NCBI RefSeq assembly: GCF_021789175.1
Contig: NZ_CP084560.1
Coordinates: 4,216,001-4,280,000 of the forward strand
Direction of reading: 5' to 3'
From: Arthrobacter sp. FW306-2-2C-D06B
GTDB lineage: Bacteria; Actinomycetota; Actinomycetes; Actinomycetales; Micrococcaceae
DNA length: 64,000 nt
Positions 31,916-40,209 of the stretch are shown piece after piece. Below the pieces are notes generated by a model, which was not told where the DNA came from, did not search any database, and saw only the letters and a program-made list of their open reading frames with translations. The first letter of the stretch is position 1. The number at the start of each line of letters is the position of its first letter. A program made the translations under genes and the position numbers.

Positions 31916-32734
31916 TCAAATCCGGACCGGTTCAGGGTAAGTCCCCAAGCGCTCCGGCAAGACGACCGGCATCAGGGCCGGCCACCGCGCGCTCAGGTGA
32001 TCGCCGCTCGAAACTCCCCTGAGACGACGCGAAAGCCAGGGTGCCACATCGCGCCGAAGCCACGCGGCGTCGTCGGCCATTATGGCGGCGCGGCTCCGCG
32101 GTTGCAGCGGCCCAAGCACCGGTGAACCCAGCGAGTGCGGGGCGCCCAACACCTCCAAGACCTTCTTGGCCATGTATTCGTGTCCGATGCCGGACATGTG
32201 CAGCCGGTCGGGAGCCCACATGCGGCGGTCCTGGTACTTTTCGAAGCACCAATGGTCCACCAGAAGTGTTCCGTAGGCTGCGGAAATGCGCCGGATGTGT
32301 TTGTTGAAGACGGCCGTGCGCAGCTTAAGCGGCTCCAACACCGGCGAGAGCGGCACGTTGTACTCGGTGAACAGCAGGACTTGGGCACCAGTTTGCGCGA
32401 TCCGGGCAACGGCGTCCTCGAACCCGCGGACCAGCAGGCGCATGTCCAGTCGTGCGCCGAGGAGATCGTTGCCTCCGGCGTGGAAACTGACGAGCGTGGG
32501 AGCCATCGCGAGCGCCGGCTCAAGTTGTTCAACGACGATCTGCCTGAGCCGACGGCCGCGGAGGGCCAGATTGGCGTACTGCGTCTGGGGCCGGTGCCTG
32601 GACAGTTCCTCAGCCACACGGTCGGCCCAGCCGCGGCAGTCGTTGGGGAGGCGAAGGTCGGTGTCGCCGACGCCTTCGGTGAAGGAATCTCCGACCGCGA
32701 CGAATCGCAGCGGTGTATGTGTGGCCATGGTCAT
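31916..32734 (-). CDS. SGNH/GDSL hydrolase (paralog 2)
   Basis: 272 residues. GDSFTEGVGD (Ser), NLALRGRRLRQ (Gly), GGNDLL (Asn), and DRLHMSGIGH (Asp, His) are all present. No signal peptide. The start at ATG 32734 overlaps the stop of the upstream paralog (ATGA); ATG 32728 is an alternative spaced better from the G-rich RBS. Cotranscribed with paralog 3. Confidence 0.9.
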   Translation of the reverse strand: MTMATHTPLRFVAVGDSFTEGVGDTDLRLPNDCRGWADRVAEELSRHRPQTQYANLALRGRRLRQIVVEQLEPALAMAPTLVSFHAGGNDLLGARLDMRLLVRGFEDAVARIAQTGAQVLLFTEYNVPLSPVLEPLKLRTAVFNKHIRRISAAYGTLLVDHWCFEKYQDRRMWAPDRLHMSGIGHEYMAKKVLEVLGAPHSLGSPVLGPLQPRSRAAIMADDAAWLRRDVAPWLSRRLRGVSSGDHLSARWPALMPVVLPERLGTYPEPVRI

Positions 32735-33627
32735 GTCCCCCCGTTGTTTTGGGCTGTTCCTCGCGCCTTGCTTCCCGAGTCGGTGGCAGCTGCCGCGGCT
32801 TGGCGTTCTGCGAGCTTCCGAAGCCCGGCCTTCCGCGGCACCTTCACGGGCTCCGGCCAGCGTGGGCCCAGGCTGTCGCCGAGCGTGACGCCGCGAAGCT
32901 TCCGGCCGAACAAGGGCACGACCCAGTCGTTCACCCAGCGGCGCTGGCGACGTTCCCAGTCGCGAAGCTTGAGCCGCTGTGGCGGTTCCCAGTCCTTGGG
33001 CGAGAACTTGTGGGGTACGCCGAGGTGGTCCAGGACCTGCGACGCCATGTATTTGTGTCCAGCCTTGGACATGTGGAGGCGGTCTGAGGCCCACATCCGG
33101 CGGTCGTGGTAGGCGTCAAGGCACCAATAGTCCACCAGCACGGCCCCGTACTTGGCGGCCAGTTCGCGGACGCGTTCGTTGTACAGGGCGTTCCGCTTCT
33201 TGAAGGGTTCCAGCACGGCCGAGACCTTGACGTCGTACCCCGTGAACAAGACCAACGTGGCTCCCGTGGCTGCGAGGCGGGCCACGAGCCTTTCGTACTC
33301 GGCCATGAGGATGTCCATGTCCGTGCCGAAATCCAGGATGTCGTTGCCACCTGCGTAAAGCGTGATGAGCGTCGGTTCCATGGCCAGTGCCCGGCCCAAC
33401 TGTTCCTCAACGACATGCCGGAGGCGCTTGCTCCGCACGGCAAGATTCGCATACTCCCAGCCAGGTTCGGCCTTGGCGAGTTTCTCGGCAACGCGGTCGG
33501 CCCAGCCCCGGACGCCGTTCGGCAGGGCCTCGTTCCGGTCCCCCACGCCCTCGGTGAAGGAATCGCCCAAGGCAACAAACCGCCGTCGTCCGTTCTGGTC
33601 AGCATGAAGCACGTTCCCAGCCACCAC
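32731..33627 (-). CDS. SGNH/GDSL hydrolase (paralog 3)
   Basis: 298 residues, with the four catalytic blocks GDSFTEGVGD, NLAVRSKRLRH, GGNDIL, and DRLHMSKAGH. Its C-terminal 40 residues are basic and Ala-rich. It is very similar to the genes at 31916 and 29351, indicating gene duplication. Lies just downstream of repeat array B on the minus strand. Confidence 0.92.
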   Translation of the reverse strand: MVAGNVLHADQNGRRRFVALGDSFTEGVGDRNEALPNGVRGWADRVAEKLAKAEPGWEYANLAVRSKRLRHVVEEQLGRALAMEPTLITLYAGGNDILDFGTDMDILMAEYERLVARLAATGATLVLFTGYDVKVSAVLEPFKKRNALYNERVRELAAKYGAVLVDYWCLDAYHDRRMWASDRLHMSKAGHKYMASQVLDHLGVPHKFSPKDWEPPQRLKLRDWERRQRRWVNDWVVPLFGRKLRGVTLGDSLGPRWPEPVKVPRKAGLRKLAERQAAAAATDSGSKARGTAQNNGGT

Positions 33628-33676
33628 GCCAGCGTAGCCCCGCCCGGTTGCCCCCCGGCAAAGCCCAGGTTAATTC

Positions 33677-33835
33677 GACGCCCGCTCACCTATGAGCCAT
33701 TTTGACCGAACGCCCGCTCACCTATGGCGTGTTTCGGGCAAACGCCCGCTCACATGAGGTGAGCGGGCGTTCCGGCTTTTGGCTGTATACGTGAGCGAGC
33801 GTCAGGGAAAGTGACGATATACGTGAGCGGGCGTC
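33677..33835. repeat. 32-bp array B, three direct and three inverted cores
   Basis: Core starts at 33677, 33709 and 33741 (32-bp spacing, GACGCCCGCTCACCTAT or close). The third joins an inverted copy through CGCCCGCTCAC ATGAG GTGAGCGGGCG, a perfect hairpin at 33743-33769. Inverted cores end at 33771, 33803 and 33835, again at 32-bp spacing. It fills the gap between the siderophore-interacting protein gene and the SGNH gene. Confidence 0.95.
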
Positions 33836-33847
33836 GCCAGGGGCGAC

Positions 33848-34957
33848 CTAGAGTTCGGCTTTCCCCTTGCGCCAGTAGCCCATGAACGCCACCTGCTTCC
33901 GGTCGATCCCCACATCCCTGACGAGATATCGGCGCAGCTCCTTGACGACCCCGGCCTCCCCTGCGATCCAGGCGTAGAACGGCAAGGCGCCGGCAGGAAG
34001 GCCCGGGTTACGGCTCGCTTCGATCGCGGCCGTGTCCATGCGCAGCGGGGTGTCCCACAAGATGTCCTGGTCCACATTGACGTCTTCGGGCTCAGGGCCG
34101 GCGGCGCCGTCGAGCGAGATGATGCCCACCCAACCGGGGACGGGTACAGCTCCGCGGACGGCTTCCTTCAGCGGCTCGCCGTGGGGCCGGGACCGGCCGA
34201 GGGCCGCGCCACGCGCGAGCCACGTGATTTCAATGTCGGCGTCTGTGGCGAGGTCCTGGAAATCGCCGGCCTCGGGTACTTCGAGGAAGGCATGGCCGGT
34301 GATTCCCGCAGGCAAGGATTCCAGGATCGCGCTGATCGCGGGGACCGACGTTTCGTCGCCGGCAAGGAGGACCCGCTGCGCCAAGCCGGGACGCCATTCG
34401 ATGCCGGAGTATGTCTCTGCGGTGACGCAGTGGGCTGCCCGGTTGTTGGGCCCGATGATGGTGATGGAATCCCCGGGTTTCGCGCCGAGCGCCCAGTTGG
34501 CCGCGGGCCCGCCCGTCGGGTAAGCCGAACCGCCGTCGACGTCGGACCCCGCCGCGCCACCGCCGTCGGTGCCGCCGTCGGTGTCGCCGAAGTGCATCAC
34601 GAAGTCGACGTCGATCTCCGGATAGACGGCGTCGAGCCTCTCGTTCCGCACGGTGTAGGTCCGCATCGAACCGCGTACCGCGGGGTCCATCGCCAACCAC
34701 TCTCGGTACCAACCGGCGTCGCACGTATTGAAGGCGGGCAAGGGCAGCGGGCGACCGTCGGCATCGAGCGAGGGAATCATGAGTTTGATACGCAAGTCCA
34801 GGGTGTTCCCTGAAACACCGAATCCGCGCAGGCAATATCCCCCGAACGTGATGCGGCGGAAATTGGGTCCGAGATCCTCGACGGCGGTGATGGTGACGTC
34901 GAAGGCGAGGGTCATCGGCTCCGTGATGGCGTTTCGCACACCTGTGTCTGCGTTCAT
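33848..34957 (-). CDS. Siderophore-interacting protein (FAD-binding ferric-siderophore reductase)
   Basis: 369 residues, longer than the usual 250-280. N-terminal FAD-binding beta-barrel with RRITFGGYCLRGFG and the VRNERLDAVYPEIDVDFVMH segment. A low-complexity Gly/Asp/Thr insert of about 30 residues is at about 120-150 (DTDGGTDGGG), then GDSITIIGPNN, VLLAGDETSVPAISAILESLP, and the C-terminal FYAWIAGEAGVVKELRRYLV. It reduces Fe(III)-siderophores to release iron. It overlaps the ATPase gene by 4 nt. Confidence 0.92.
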   Translation of the reverse strand: MNADTGVRNAITEPMTLAFDVTITAVEDLGPNFRRITFGGYCLRGFGVSGNTLDLRIKLMIPSLDADGRPLPLPAFNTCDAGWYREWLAMDPAVRGSMRTYTVRNERLDAVYPEIDVDFVMHFGDTDGGTDGGGAAGSDVDGGSAYPTGGPAANWALGAKPGDSITIIGPNNRAAHCVTAETYSGIEWRPGLAQRVLLAGDETSVPAISAILESLPAGITGHAFLEVPEAGDFQDLATDADIEITWLARGAALGRSRPHGEPLKEAVRGAVPVPGWVGIISLDGAAGPEPEDVNVDQDILWDTPLRMDTAAIEASRNPGLPAGALPFYAWIAGEAGVVKELRRYLVRDVGIDRKQVAFMGYWRKGKAEL

Positions 34958-35793
34958 GAGGCGAACTCCAATTCGATGCGTGTTGAGGGAGCGGCGGTGT
35001 GGTGCCGGCCGATCGGGAGAATGAGCGGGGTGCCGGAAATTGGATCTGGAACCACCCGGGACTCCAGGCCAAAGACGTCGCGGACCAAGTCCTCGGTGAG
35101 CACTACAAGCGCGGGCCCCTCGGCGACGATTGCCCCGGACTTCATCGCGATGACGTGGTCCGCGTATCGCGCTGCCAGGTTGAGGTCGTGCAGCACGATT
35201 GCCACGGTGGTTCCGCGGTTGCGGTTGAGATCGGTCACCAGATCCAACACCTCCACTTGGTGTGCCAAGTCGAGGTAGGTGGTGGGTTCGTCGAGCAGCA
35301 GGACGTCCGTCTCCTGCGCAAGGGCCATGGCGATCCACACTCTCTGTCGTTGGCCGCCGGACAGTTCATCGACGTTCCGTTCAGCCAACTCCAACGTTGC
35401 GGTGGATTCGAGCGCGCGCTGAACGGCCAGATCATGCACAGACCGGTCACCAGTCCTCCAGCTGCGGAAGAATCCTTGGTGCGGATAGCGTCCGCGGCCC
35501 ACGAGCTCGCGGACGGTGATGCCATCCGGGGCAAGGGGGTGCTGCGGAAGTAGGCCGAGCGTGCGGGCGAGTTCACGGGCCGGGCGGGAGTGGATGTCCT
35601 TGCCATCCAAGGTGACGACGCCGGCGCTCGGCTTCAGGAGCCTCGACAGCCCTCGGAGCAACGTGGATTTTCCGCAGGCGTTGGCACCCACGATCATGGT
35701 CACTTTGCCTTCGGGGATCTGCGTCGAGAGTCCTTCGACCACCCGTCGTTGCTCGTATTGGAGCGTCAAGCCGTGTGCGCTCAGTTGTGCCAT
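34954..35793 (-). CDS. fepC: Iron-siderophore ABC transporter ATP-binding protein
   Basis: 279 residues of the FepC/FecE type. Walker A GANACGKST at 36-44, Q-loop LLPQHPLAPDG, LSGGQRQRVWIAMALAQ signature, and Walker B DVLLLDEPTTYLD. It powers the two FecCD-type permeases encoded upstream. ATGA overlap with the siderophore-interacting protein gene and 1 nt from the permease gene. Confidence 0.94.
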   Translation of the reverse strand: MAQLSAHGLTLQYEQRRVVEGLSTQIPEGKVTMIVGANACGKSTLLRGLSRLLKPSAGVVTLDGKDIHSRPARELARTLGLLPQHPLAPDGITVRELVGRGRYPHQGFFRSWRTGDRSVHDLAVQRALESTATLELAERNVDELSGGQRQRVWIAMALAQETDVLLLDEPTTYLDLAHQVEVLDLVTDLNRNRGTTVAIVLHDLNLAARYADHVIAMKSGAIVAEGPALVVLTEDLVRDVFGLESRVVPDPISGTPLILPIGRHHTAAPSTRIELEFAS

Positions 35794-35794
35794 G

Positions 35795-36847
35795 TCAGGC
35801 TTCCTTTCGATTGGACGTGACCAGGAGCCACAACAGGAATGGAGCGCCGAGGGCGCCGGTAATGACGCCGACCGGCAGGACGGTGCCGCCCAGAATCAGG
35901 GGCGCCACGTTGTATGCGAAGTAGTCGGCCGCCAGGACAATGAGGGCGCCAGTGAACGCCGACGCCGGCAGGCTGGGCCGCCCGACCATCCGTCGGGCGA
36001 TCGGCCCGGCAAGGAATGCGACGAACGCAACCGGCCCGGCAGCCGCCGTCGCCACTGCTGCGAGCCCGACGGCGGTAATCACCAGCCCGAAACGCACGGC
36101 GTTCACGCGGATTCCCAGTCCGGCCGCGGCATCGTCCCCGAGTTCGAGCATGCGCAGCGGTCCCGCGAGGATGGCCAGTGCGGGAACAAGGACTGCGAGC
36201 GAGGCGAGGAGGACGCCCACACGCTCCCAATTGGCCGAATTCAAGGAACCGTTGAGCCAAATGAGGGCCTCGGAGGCTGTCCGGATGTCCGCCCGGGTCA
36301 TAAGGAAGTTCACCACTGCCGCCAATGCGGCGGCGATACCAACGCCGGCGAGGATCAGGCGGTTGCCTGCCGCATTCCCGCGCCGGCTGCCCGACCCGCC
36401 ACCTGAACCGCTGCTGCCTCGCGAAATGGCGTAAATGAGGAGCGCGACGCCGATCGCCCCGGCGAGCGCAGCGGCGCACACAGCGGCACCGGACGCGCCG
36501 AACACGACAATGGCCAGGACCGCCGCAGCACTCGCCCCGTAACTGATGCCGATAACGTCGGGGCTTGCGAGCGGGTTGCGGAGCATGGTCTGGAAGAGCC
36601 CGCCGGAGAGGCCGAAGGCCACTCCGATCAGGATTCCCAGCACGGCCCGGGGCAGTTTGTTTTCCATGACGATGAAGTTTGCGCCGGGGATCTTCTCGCC
36701 GCCTGTCAGGTGGGCAGCGAGGATCCTGAAGAAATCGGGGATGGTGACCGTGTAGCTGCCAAGGAGCACGGTCACCGCAAAGAGGACAACGACGCCGGCG
36801 CCCAGGAGCGCGGTCATGCTGCGGGGCTTCCGCCGCGTGACGCTCAC
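35795..36847 (-). CDS. FecCD-family iron-siderophore permease 2
   Basis: 350 residues, about ten helices. PRAVLGILIGVAFGLSGGLFQTMLRNPLASPDVIGISYGASAAAVLAI is the FecCD coupling region. A roughly 17-residue Gly/Ser-rich insert (near residue 140) is unusual. GTG start at 36847 overlaps the upstream permease stop by 4 nt. It forms a heterodimeric channel with the next upstream gene product. Confidence 0.92.
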   Translation of the reverse strand: MSVTRRKPRSMTALLGAGVVVLFAVTVLLGSYTVTIPDFFRILAAHLTGGEKIPGANFIVMENKLPRAVLGILIGVAFGLSGGLFQTMLRNPLASPDVIGISYGASAAAVLAIVVFGASGAAVCAAALAGAIGVALLIYAISRGSSGSGGGSGSRRGNAAGNRLILAGVGIAAALAAVVNFLMTRADIRTASEALIWLNGSLNSANWERVGVLLASLAVLVPALAILAGPLRMLELGDDAAAGLGIRVNAVRFGLVITAVGLAAVATAAAGPVAFVAFLAGPIARRMVGRPSLPASAFTGALIVLAADYFAYNVAPLILGGTVLPVGVITGALGAPFLLWLLVTSNRKEA

Positions 36848-37941
36848 AGTGAGGCCCCCTTGCCCCGGCGGACGAGCCACACGAAGACGGGAGCCCCGAC
36901 GATGGCCGTCATGATGCCGGCGGGGACTTCGCCGGGCAGCAGCGCCACCCGGCCGACCACGTCCGAAACAATAAGGAGGGCCGGTGCGAGAACCATCGAG
37001 AACGGCAGGATCCAGCGGTAGTCCGGGCCGGTAAAGAAACGCACTGCGTGTGGAACAACGAGCCCGACGAATCCGATGGGACCGGCCAGCGCGGTGGCTG
37101 ATCCGCACAGCAGCACGATGCCGAGCGCGGCCACGCCCCTGGCCAGGGCCACGTTCTGGCCGAGTCCGCGGGCAACGTCGTCGCCGAGCGCCAGGCTGTT
37201 GAGGATCCGGCCGCTGCCCAGGACGATCAACGCCCCCAGCAGCAGGAAAGGCAGGCCGGTCAGGATCACGGACCAGTCGCGGCCGGCAATTCCGCCGACC
37301 TGCCAGAAACGGAAGCGATCCAGCGTGTCCTGGCTCGAAACCAGGATGACATTCATCAACGAGTAAAGCCCCGCACTCAGCGCCGCCCCCGCCAAAGCGA
37401 GCTTCACCGGCGTCGCACCGTCCCGTCCCATCGAAGCGATCAGGTAGACGACGACGGCGACCGCGGCGGCGCCGACGAAGGCGAACCAGATGTAGCCGCT
37501 CGCCCCTGAGATACCGAAAAGGTAGATACCCGCGACGACGGCCAGTGCCGCCCCCGCGTTGACGCCTATGATGCCCGGGTCAGCCAAGGGGTTGCGGGAG
37601 ACGCCCTGCATTGCGGCGCCGGCAAGGCCAAGCGCAGCCCCGGCCACCAAACCGAGCACGGTCCGTGGAATGCGGGTGTGGACCACGGCGTGGTTGCCGT
37701 CGTCGGGATTGAACCGCGTGAGTGCCTGCCACACAGTTTCAAGGGACATGCCCCGCGCGCCGATCGCGAGCGAGGCTGCGCAGACAAGCACAAGAACCAC
37801 GACGGCGGCCAACAGCCAAGCGGCCTTCGCGCGAACTGGCAGGTGTTGCCCCTTGGAGGCGCGTTGAGGGTCACCGGTTGCCAGTTCGCGCGCGGTTCCG
37901 CCCACGGAAGGTGGGCCCGCCGTCGTCGTACTCTGTGTCAT
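36844..37941 (-). CDS. FecCD-family iron-siderophore permease 1
   Basis: 365 residues. PRTVLGLVAGAALGLAGAAMQGVSRNPLADPGIIGVNAGAALAVVAG is the diagnostic element. A roughly 38-residue polar N-terminus precedes the first helix. First permease of the operon, 13 nt after the binding-protein gene's stop. Confidence 0.93.
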   Translation of the reverse strand: MTQSTTTAGPPSVGGTARELATGDPQRASKGQHLPVRAKAAWLLAAVVVLVLVCAASLAIGARGMSLETVWQALTRFNPDDGNHAVVHTRIPRTVLGLVAGAALGLAGAAMQGVSRNPLADPGIIGVNAGAALAVVAGIYLFGISGASGYIWFAFVGAAAVAVVVYLIASMGRDGATPVKLALAGAALSAGLYSLMNVILVSSQDTLDRFRFWQVGGIAGRDWSVILTGLPFLLLGALIVLGSGRILNSLALGDDVARGLGQNVALARGVAALGIVLLCGSATALAGPIGFVGLVVPHAVRFFTGPDYRWILPFSMVLAPALLIVSDVVGRVALLPGEVPAGIMTAIVGAPVFVWLVRRGKGASL

Positions 37942-37954
37942 GTCAGGCGTGTCG

Positions 37955-39025
37955 CTACTTCGCTGCCGCGTCGGCGCCCTTGGCCAGCTGGGGCAGGAAC
38001 ATGTCCAGCGCCCACGGCAGGCTCAGGGGCGAGGATGCGGAGATCGCCAGGGTGAGGGTGTTGTCGGAGCCGGCAACAAGGGCGCCCTTCTTGATCGCCG
38101 GAATCTGGCCCAGCAGGGGGTCCTGCTTGATCTGGTCCGTAGTCTTGGAATCCGGCACCCAGGTCACGAAGACGTCCGAGGAAAGTTCGTTGGCCTTTTC
38201 AGCGGACCACGGAACGAAGAATTCCTTGGAGCCCTTGCTGGCTTTCTCCACCACGGGAGCAAGCTTCATGCCGATTTCGGACAGGAAACGCGGACGGTTG
38301 TCGTTGGCTGTGTAGACGTTGACGCCGTCGCCCTTCGCAGGCTCGAGGTTGCCGTAGATGAAGGTCTTGCCGGCGAGCTGCGGGAAGGCGTCAACCTTGC
38401 TTTTGATCGTCGCCTCGGTGTCCGAGACGAGCTTTGCCGCCTCTGAGTCCTTCCCCAAGGCCGTGCCGATGATCGTGGTTGCTTCCTGCCATGGCGTGCC
38501 GTACGCGAGCTCGGGCTGCGCCACCACCGGGGCAATTTCCGAGAGCTTCTTGTAGTCGGCTTCGGTCAAGCCCGAGTAGGCGGCAAGGATGACGTCCGGT
38601 GCCAGCTTGGCGATCTCCGTGAAGTTGATCCCGTCCGCCTCGGAGAACTGGGCCGGGGCCTTGGCGGTGCCGAAGCCGGCGCCCAACTTCTCAAGCGCGG
38701 CGTCCTTCCAGGGAGTGGAGCCCTTGTCGTTGTTGCCCCAGGCAACCTTCGGAACACCGACCGGCACGACGCCGAGAGCCAAGGCGACGTCGTCGTTGAC
38801 CCACGAGACAGTCACCACGCGCTGCGGTTGCGCCTTGATGGTGGTCTCGCCGAAGACGTTCTTGAGAGTGACCGGGAAGTGGCCGCTCGAGGCCGGGGAC
38901 ATCGCGGAACTGGCGGTGGTTGAGCCGGTCGAGCAAGCGGTGAGGGACAGTGCGACGGCGGCAAAGGCTGCGGTCGCTACACCTGCGGTCTTCAGCAGGG
39001 CACGGCGTGAGGGGCGGGAAGCCAC
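37955..39025 (-). CDS. Iron-siderophore ABC transporter substrate-binding lipoprotein
   Basis: 356 residues. The N-terminus has a twin-arginine-like PSRRALLK (RR at 7-8) and lipobox LTAC (Cys31), so it is an exported lipoprotein, possibly via Tat. Features of the FecB/FhuD family: RVVTVSWVNDDVALALGVVPVGVP and LAPDVILAAYSGLTEADYKKLSEIAPVV. First gene of the iron operon, with an IdeR-like box just upstream. Confidence 0.93.
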   Translation of the reverse strand: MASRPSRRALLKTAGVATAAFAAVALSLTACSTGSTTASSAMSPASSGHFPVTLKNVFGETTIKAQPQRVVTVSWVNDDVALALGVVPVGVPKVAWGNNDKGSTPWKDAALEKLGAGFGTAKAPAQFSEADGINFTEIAKLAPDVILAAYSGLTEADYKKLSEIAPVVAQPELAYGTPWQEATTIIGTALGKDSEAAKLVSDTEATIKSKVDAFPQLAGKTFIYGNLEPAKGDGVNVYTANDNRPRFLSEIGMKLAPVVEKASKGSKEFFVPWSAEKANELSSDVFVTWVPDSKTTDQIKQDPLLGQIPAIKKGALVAGSDNTLTLAISASSPLSLPWALDMFLPQLAKGADAAAK

Positions 39026-39055
39026 GGGACTCCTTAGGTAAGTGATGCAAACCTA

Positions 39056-39074
39056 AGTAAGGCTAGCCTACCCT
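39056..39074 (-). promoter_or_regulatory. IdeR/DtxR-type iron box
   Basis: The minus strand reads GGGTAGGCTAGCCTTACTT, close to the consensus TTAGGTTAGGCTAACCTAA with the perfect centre AGGCTAGCCT. It ends 30 bp upstream of the siderophore-binding lipoprotein start, so the operon is probably repressed by iron-loaded IdeR/DtxR. Confidence 0.8.
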
Positions 39075-39130
39075 TTGGATAATTACGAAACGTTTGTGTC
39101 GCGTAATTAATCCGCCGTTCTGGTGCCCCC

Positions 39131-39257
39131 GACGCTCGCTCACCTATGTGGCACTTTCGGCGGACGCTCGCTCACCTATCGGGCACTCTCGGCGGACGCT
39201 CGCTCACCTATATGGCACTTTCGGCCGACGCGCGCTCAACTCTAGTGAGCGAGCGTC
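39131..39257. repeat. 32-bp array C, four direct and one inverted core
   Basis: Cores begin at 39131, 39163, 39195 and 39227 (GACGCTCGCTCACCTAT and variants) at exactly 32-bp steps, with spacers resembling GGCACTTTCGGC. The last forms a hairpin with an inverted core ending at 39257. Lies between the iron-box promoter and a possible small gene. Confidence 0.95.
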
Positions 39258-39314
39258 GGGCCCGCGGGACTTCAACGCACGGTATTTTGGACACCGAGGA
39301 CGGCGTTTGCAAAG

Positions 39315-39491
39315 ATGACAGAGCCGGTTGATTCAACGGACCGCGCCAAGGCCGCGAAAGCGGCGAAGATCGAGAGGATGAGCATGCGCACTGCACACGT
39401 TGGCGCTGCCATGGTTGGCGAGGTGGCCGTGTTGGCCTACTTGGCATCCCCCTCCGCGTCGGCCATCCCGCTCGGCGGCCAGGAAAACTAA
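39315..39491 (+). CDS. Possible small protein, 58 residues
   Basis: ATG to TAA frame of 58 residues: MTEPVDSTDRAKAAKAAKIE, then a hydrophobic stretch AAMVGEVAVLAYLASPSASA. The N-terminus is Lys/Ala rich and the rest might be a short membrane helix. The RBS is weak and no family is recognised. It could equally be noncoding. It fills part of the 344-bp gap before the FBP gene. Confidence 0.3.
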   Translation: MTEPVDSTDRAKAAKAAKIERMSMRTAHVGAAMVGEVAVLAYLASPSASAIPLGGQEN

Positions 39492-39601
39492 CCCCGCCGC
39501 CCCGCACAGAAGCACGCGAAGAGTTCCTTTGCTGTGCCTTCGGATCGCAGACGCCAGCGTCCTTCCTCTTCGGAGCCCAAACGATCTGAAAGAACTGCGC
39601 C

Positions 39602-40096
39602 GTGCAGAAAATAACCGCCCAACAAATCCGTTCCTCATTCATCAATGCGAGCCGCTCGGAGGCCGCCAAACTCAACCTCCCGAAGGACTTCGATTCCCTC
39701 GACTGGGACAAGCTCGAATTCCTTGGCTGGCGAGACGAAAAGATGCCGATGCGGGGATATCTCGTCCTCCCGAACGGCGGCTCCCTCACTGGCATCATGC
39801 TGCGTGCGCCGGAGGGAGGCTCCGGCAAGAAGCGCTCTGTACTTTGCGAGCTGTGCCGTGACGTGTTTTCCAAAGACGATGTCTATCTTTGGGTTGCCAA
39901 GCGCGCGGGCCAATCGGGGCGCGACGGCAATACCGTCGGGACGTTGATCTGTGCCGAATTCGGCTGCTGCGCCAACGTCCGCAAGGAGCCCCCGGCGAAT
40001 GAGATCAATCCGGACCCGGCCGCCGTCGTCGTTCGCCAAATCGCCGGACTGCAGTCCCGGACCGCCCAGTTCCTGGGCCGGGTCCAAGGAACGTAG
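39602..40096 (+). CDS. FBP-domain protein (elongation factor G-binding-like)
   Basis: 164 residues. MQKITAQQIRSSFINASRSE, KLEFLGWRDEKMPMRGYLVLP, and a C-terminal treble-clef zinc finger with CELC and LICAEFGCCANVR are the FBP C-terminal domain hallmarks. Relatives of FusB/FusC bind EF-G and help release it from ribosomes, giving fusidic-acid tolerance in staphylococci. In actinobacteria the role is unproven. GTG start. Convergent with jetC, with array D between them. Confidence 0.85.
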   Translation: MQKITAQQIRSSFINASRSEAAKLNLPKDFDSLDWDKLEFLGWRDEKMPMRGYLVLPNGGSLTGIMLRAPEGGSGKKRSVLCELCRDVFSKDDVYLWVAKRAGQSGRDGNTVGTLICAEFGCCANVRKEPPANEINPDPAAVVVRQIAGLQSRTAQFLGRVQGT

Positions 40097-40110
40097 ACGC
40101 CGCGGCGGCA

Positions 40111-40205
40111 AACGCTCGCTCACCTTTGGGGGCAAAACCGCCGACGCCGGCTCACGTCAAGTGAGCGAGCGTCGGCCGAAAGTGCCACACAAGTGAGCGG
40201 GCGTC
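40111..40205. repeat. 32-bp array D, two direct and two inverted cores
   Basis: Cores at 40111 and 40143 (ACGCTCGCTCACCTTT, GACGCCGGCTCACGTC), then inverted cores ending at 40173 and 40205, all in 32-bp register. The centre forms a hairpin (CGGCTCAC ... GTGAGCGA). It lies between the convergent FBP gene and jetC, with the jetC stop 4 bp away. Confidence 0.93.
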
Positions 40206-40209
40206 GGGG

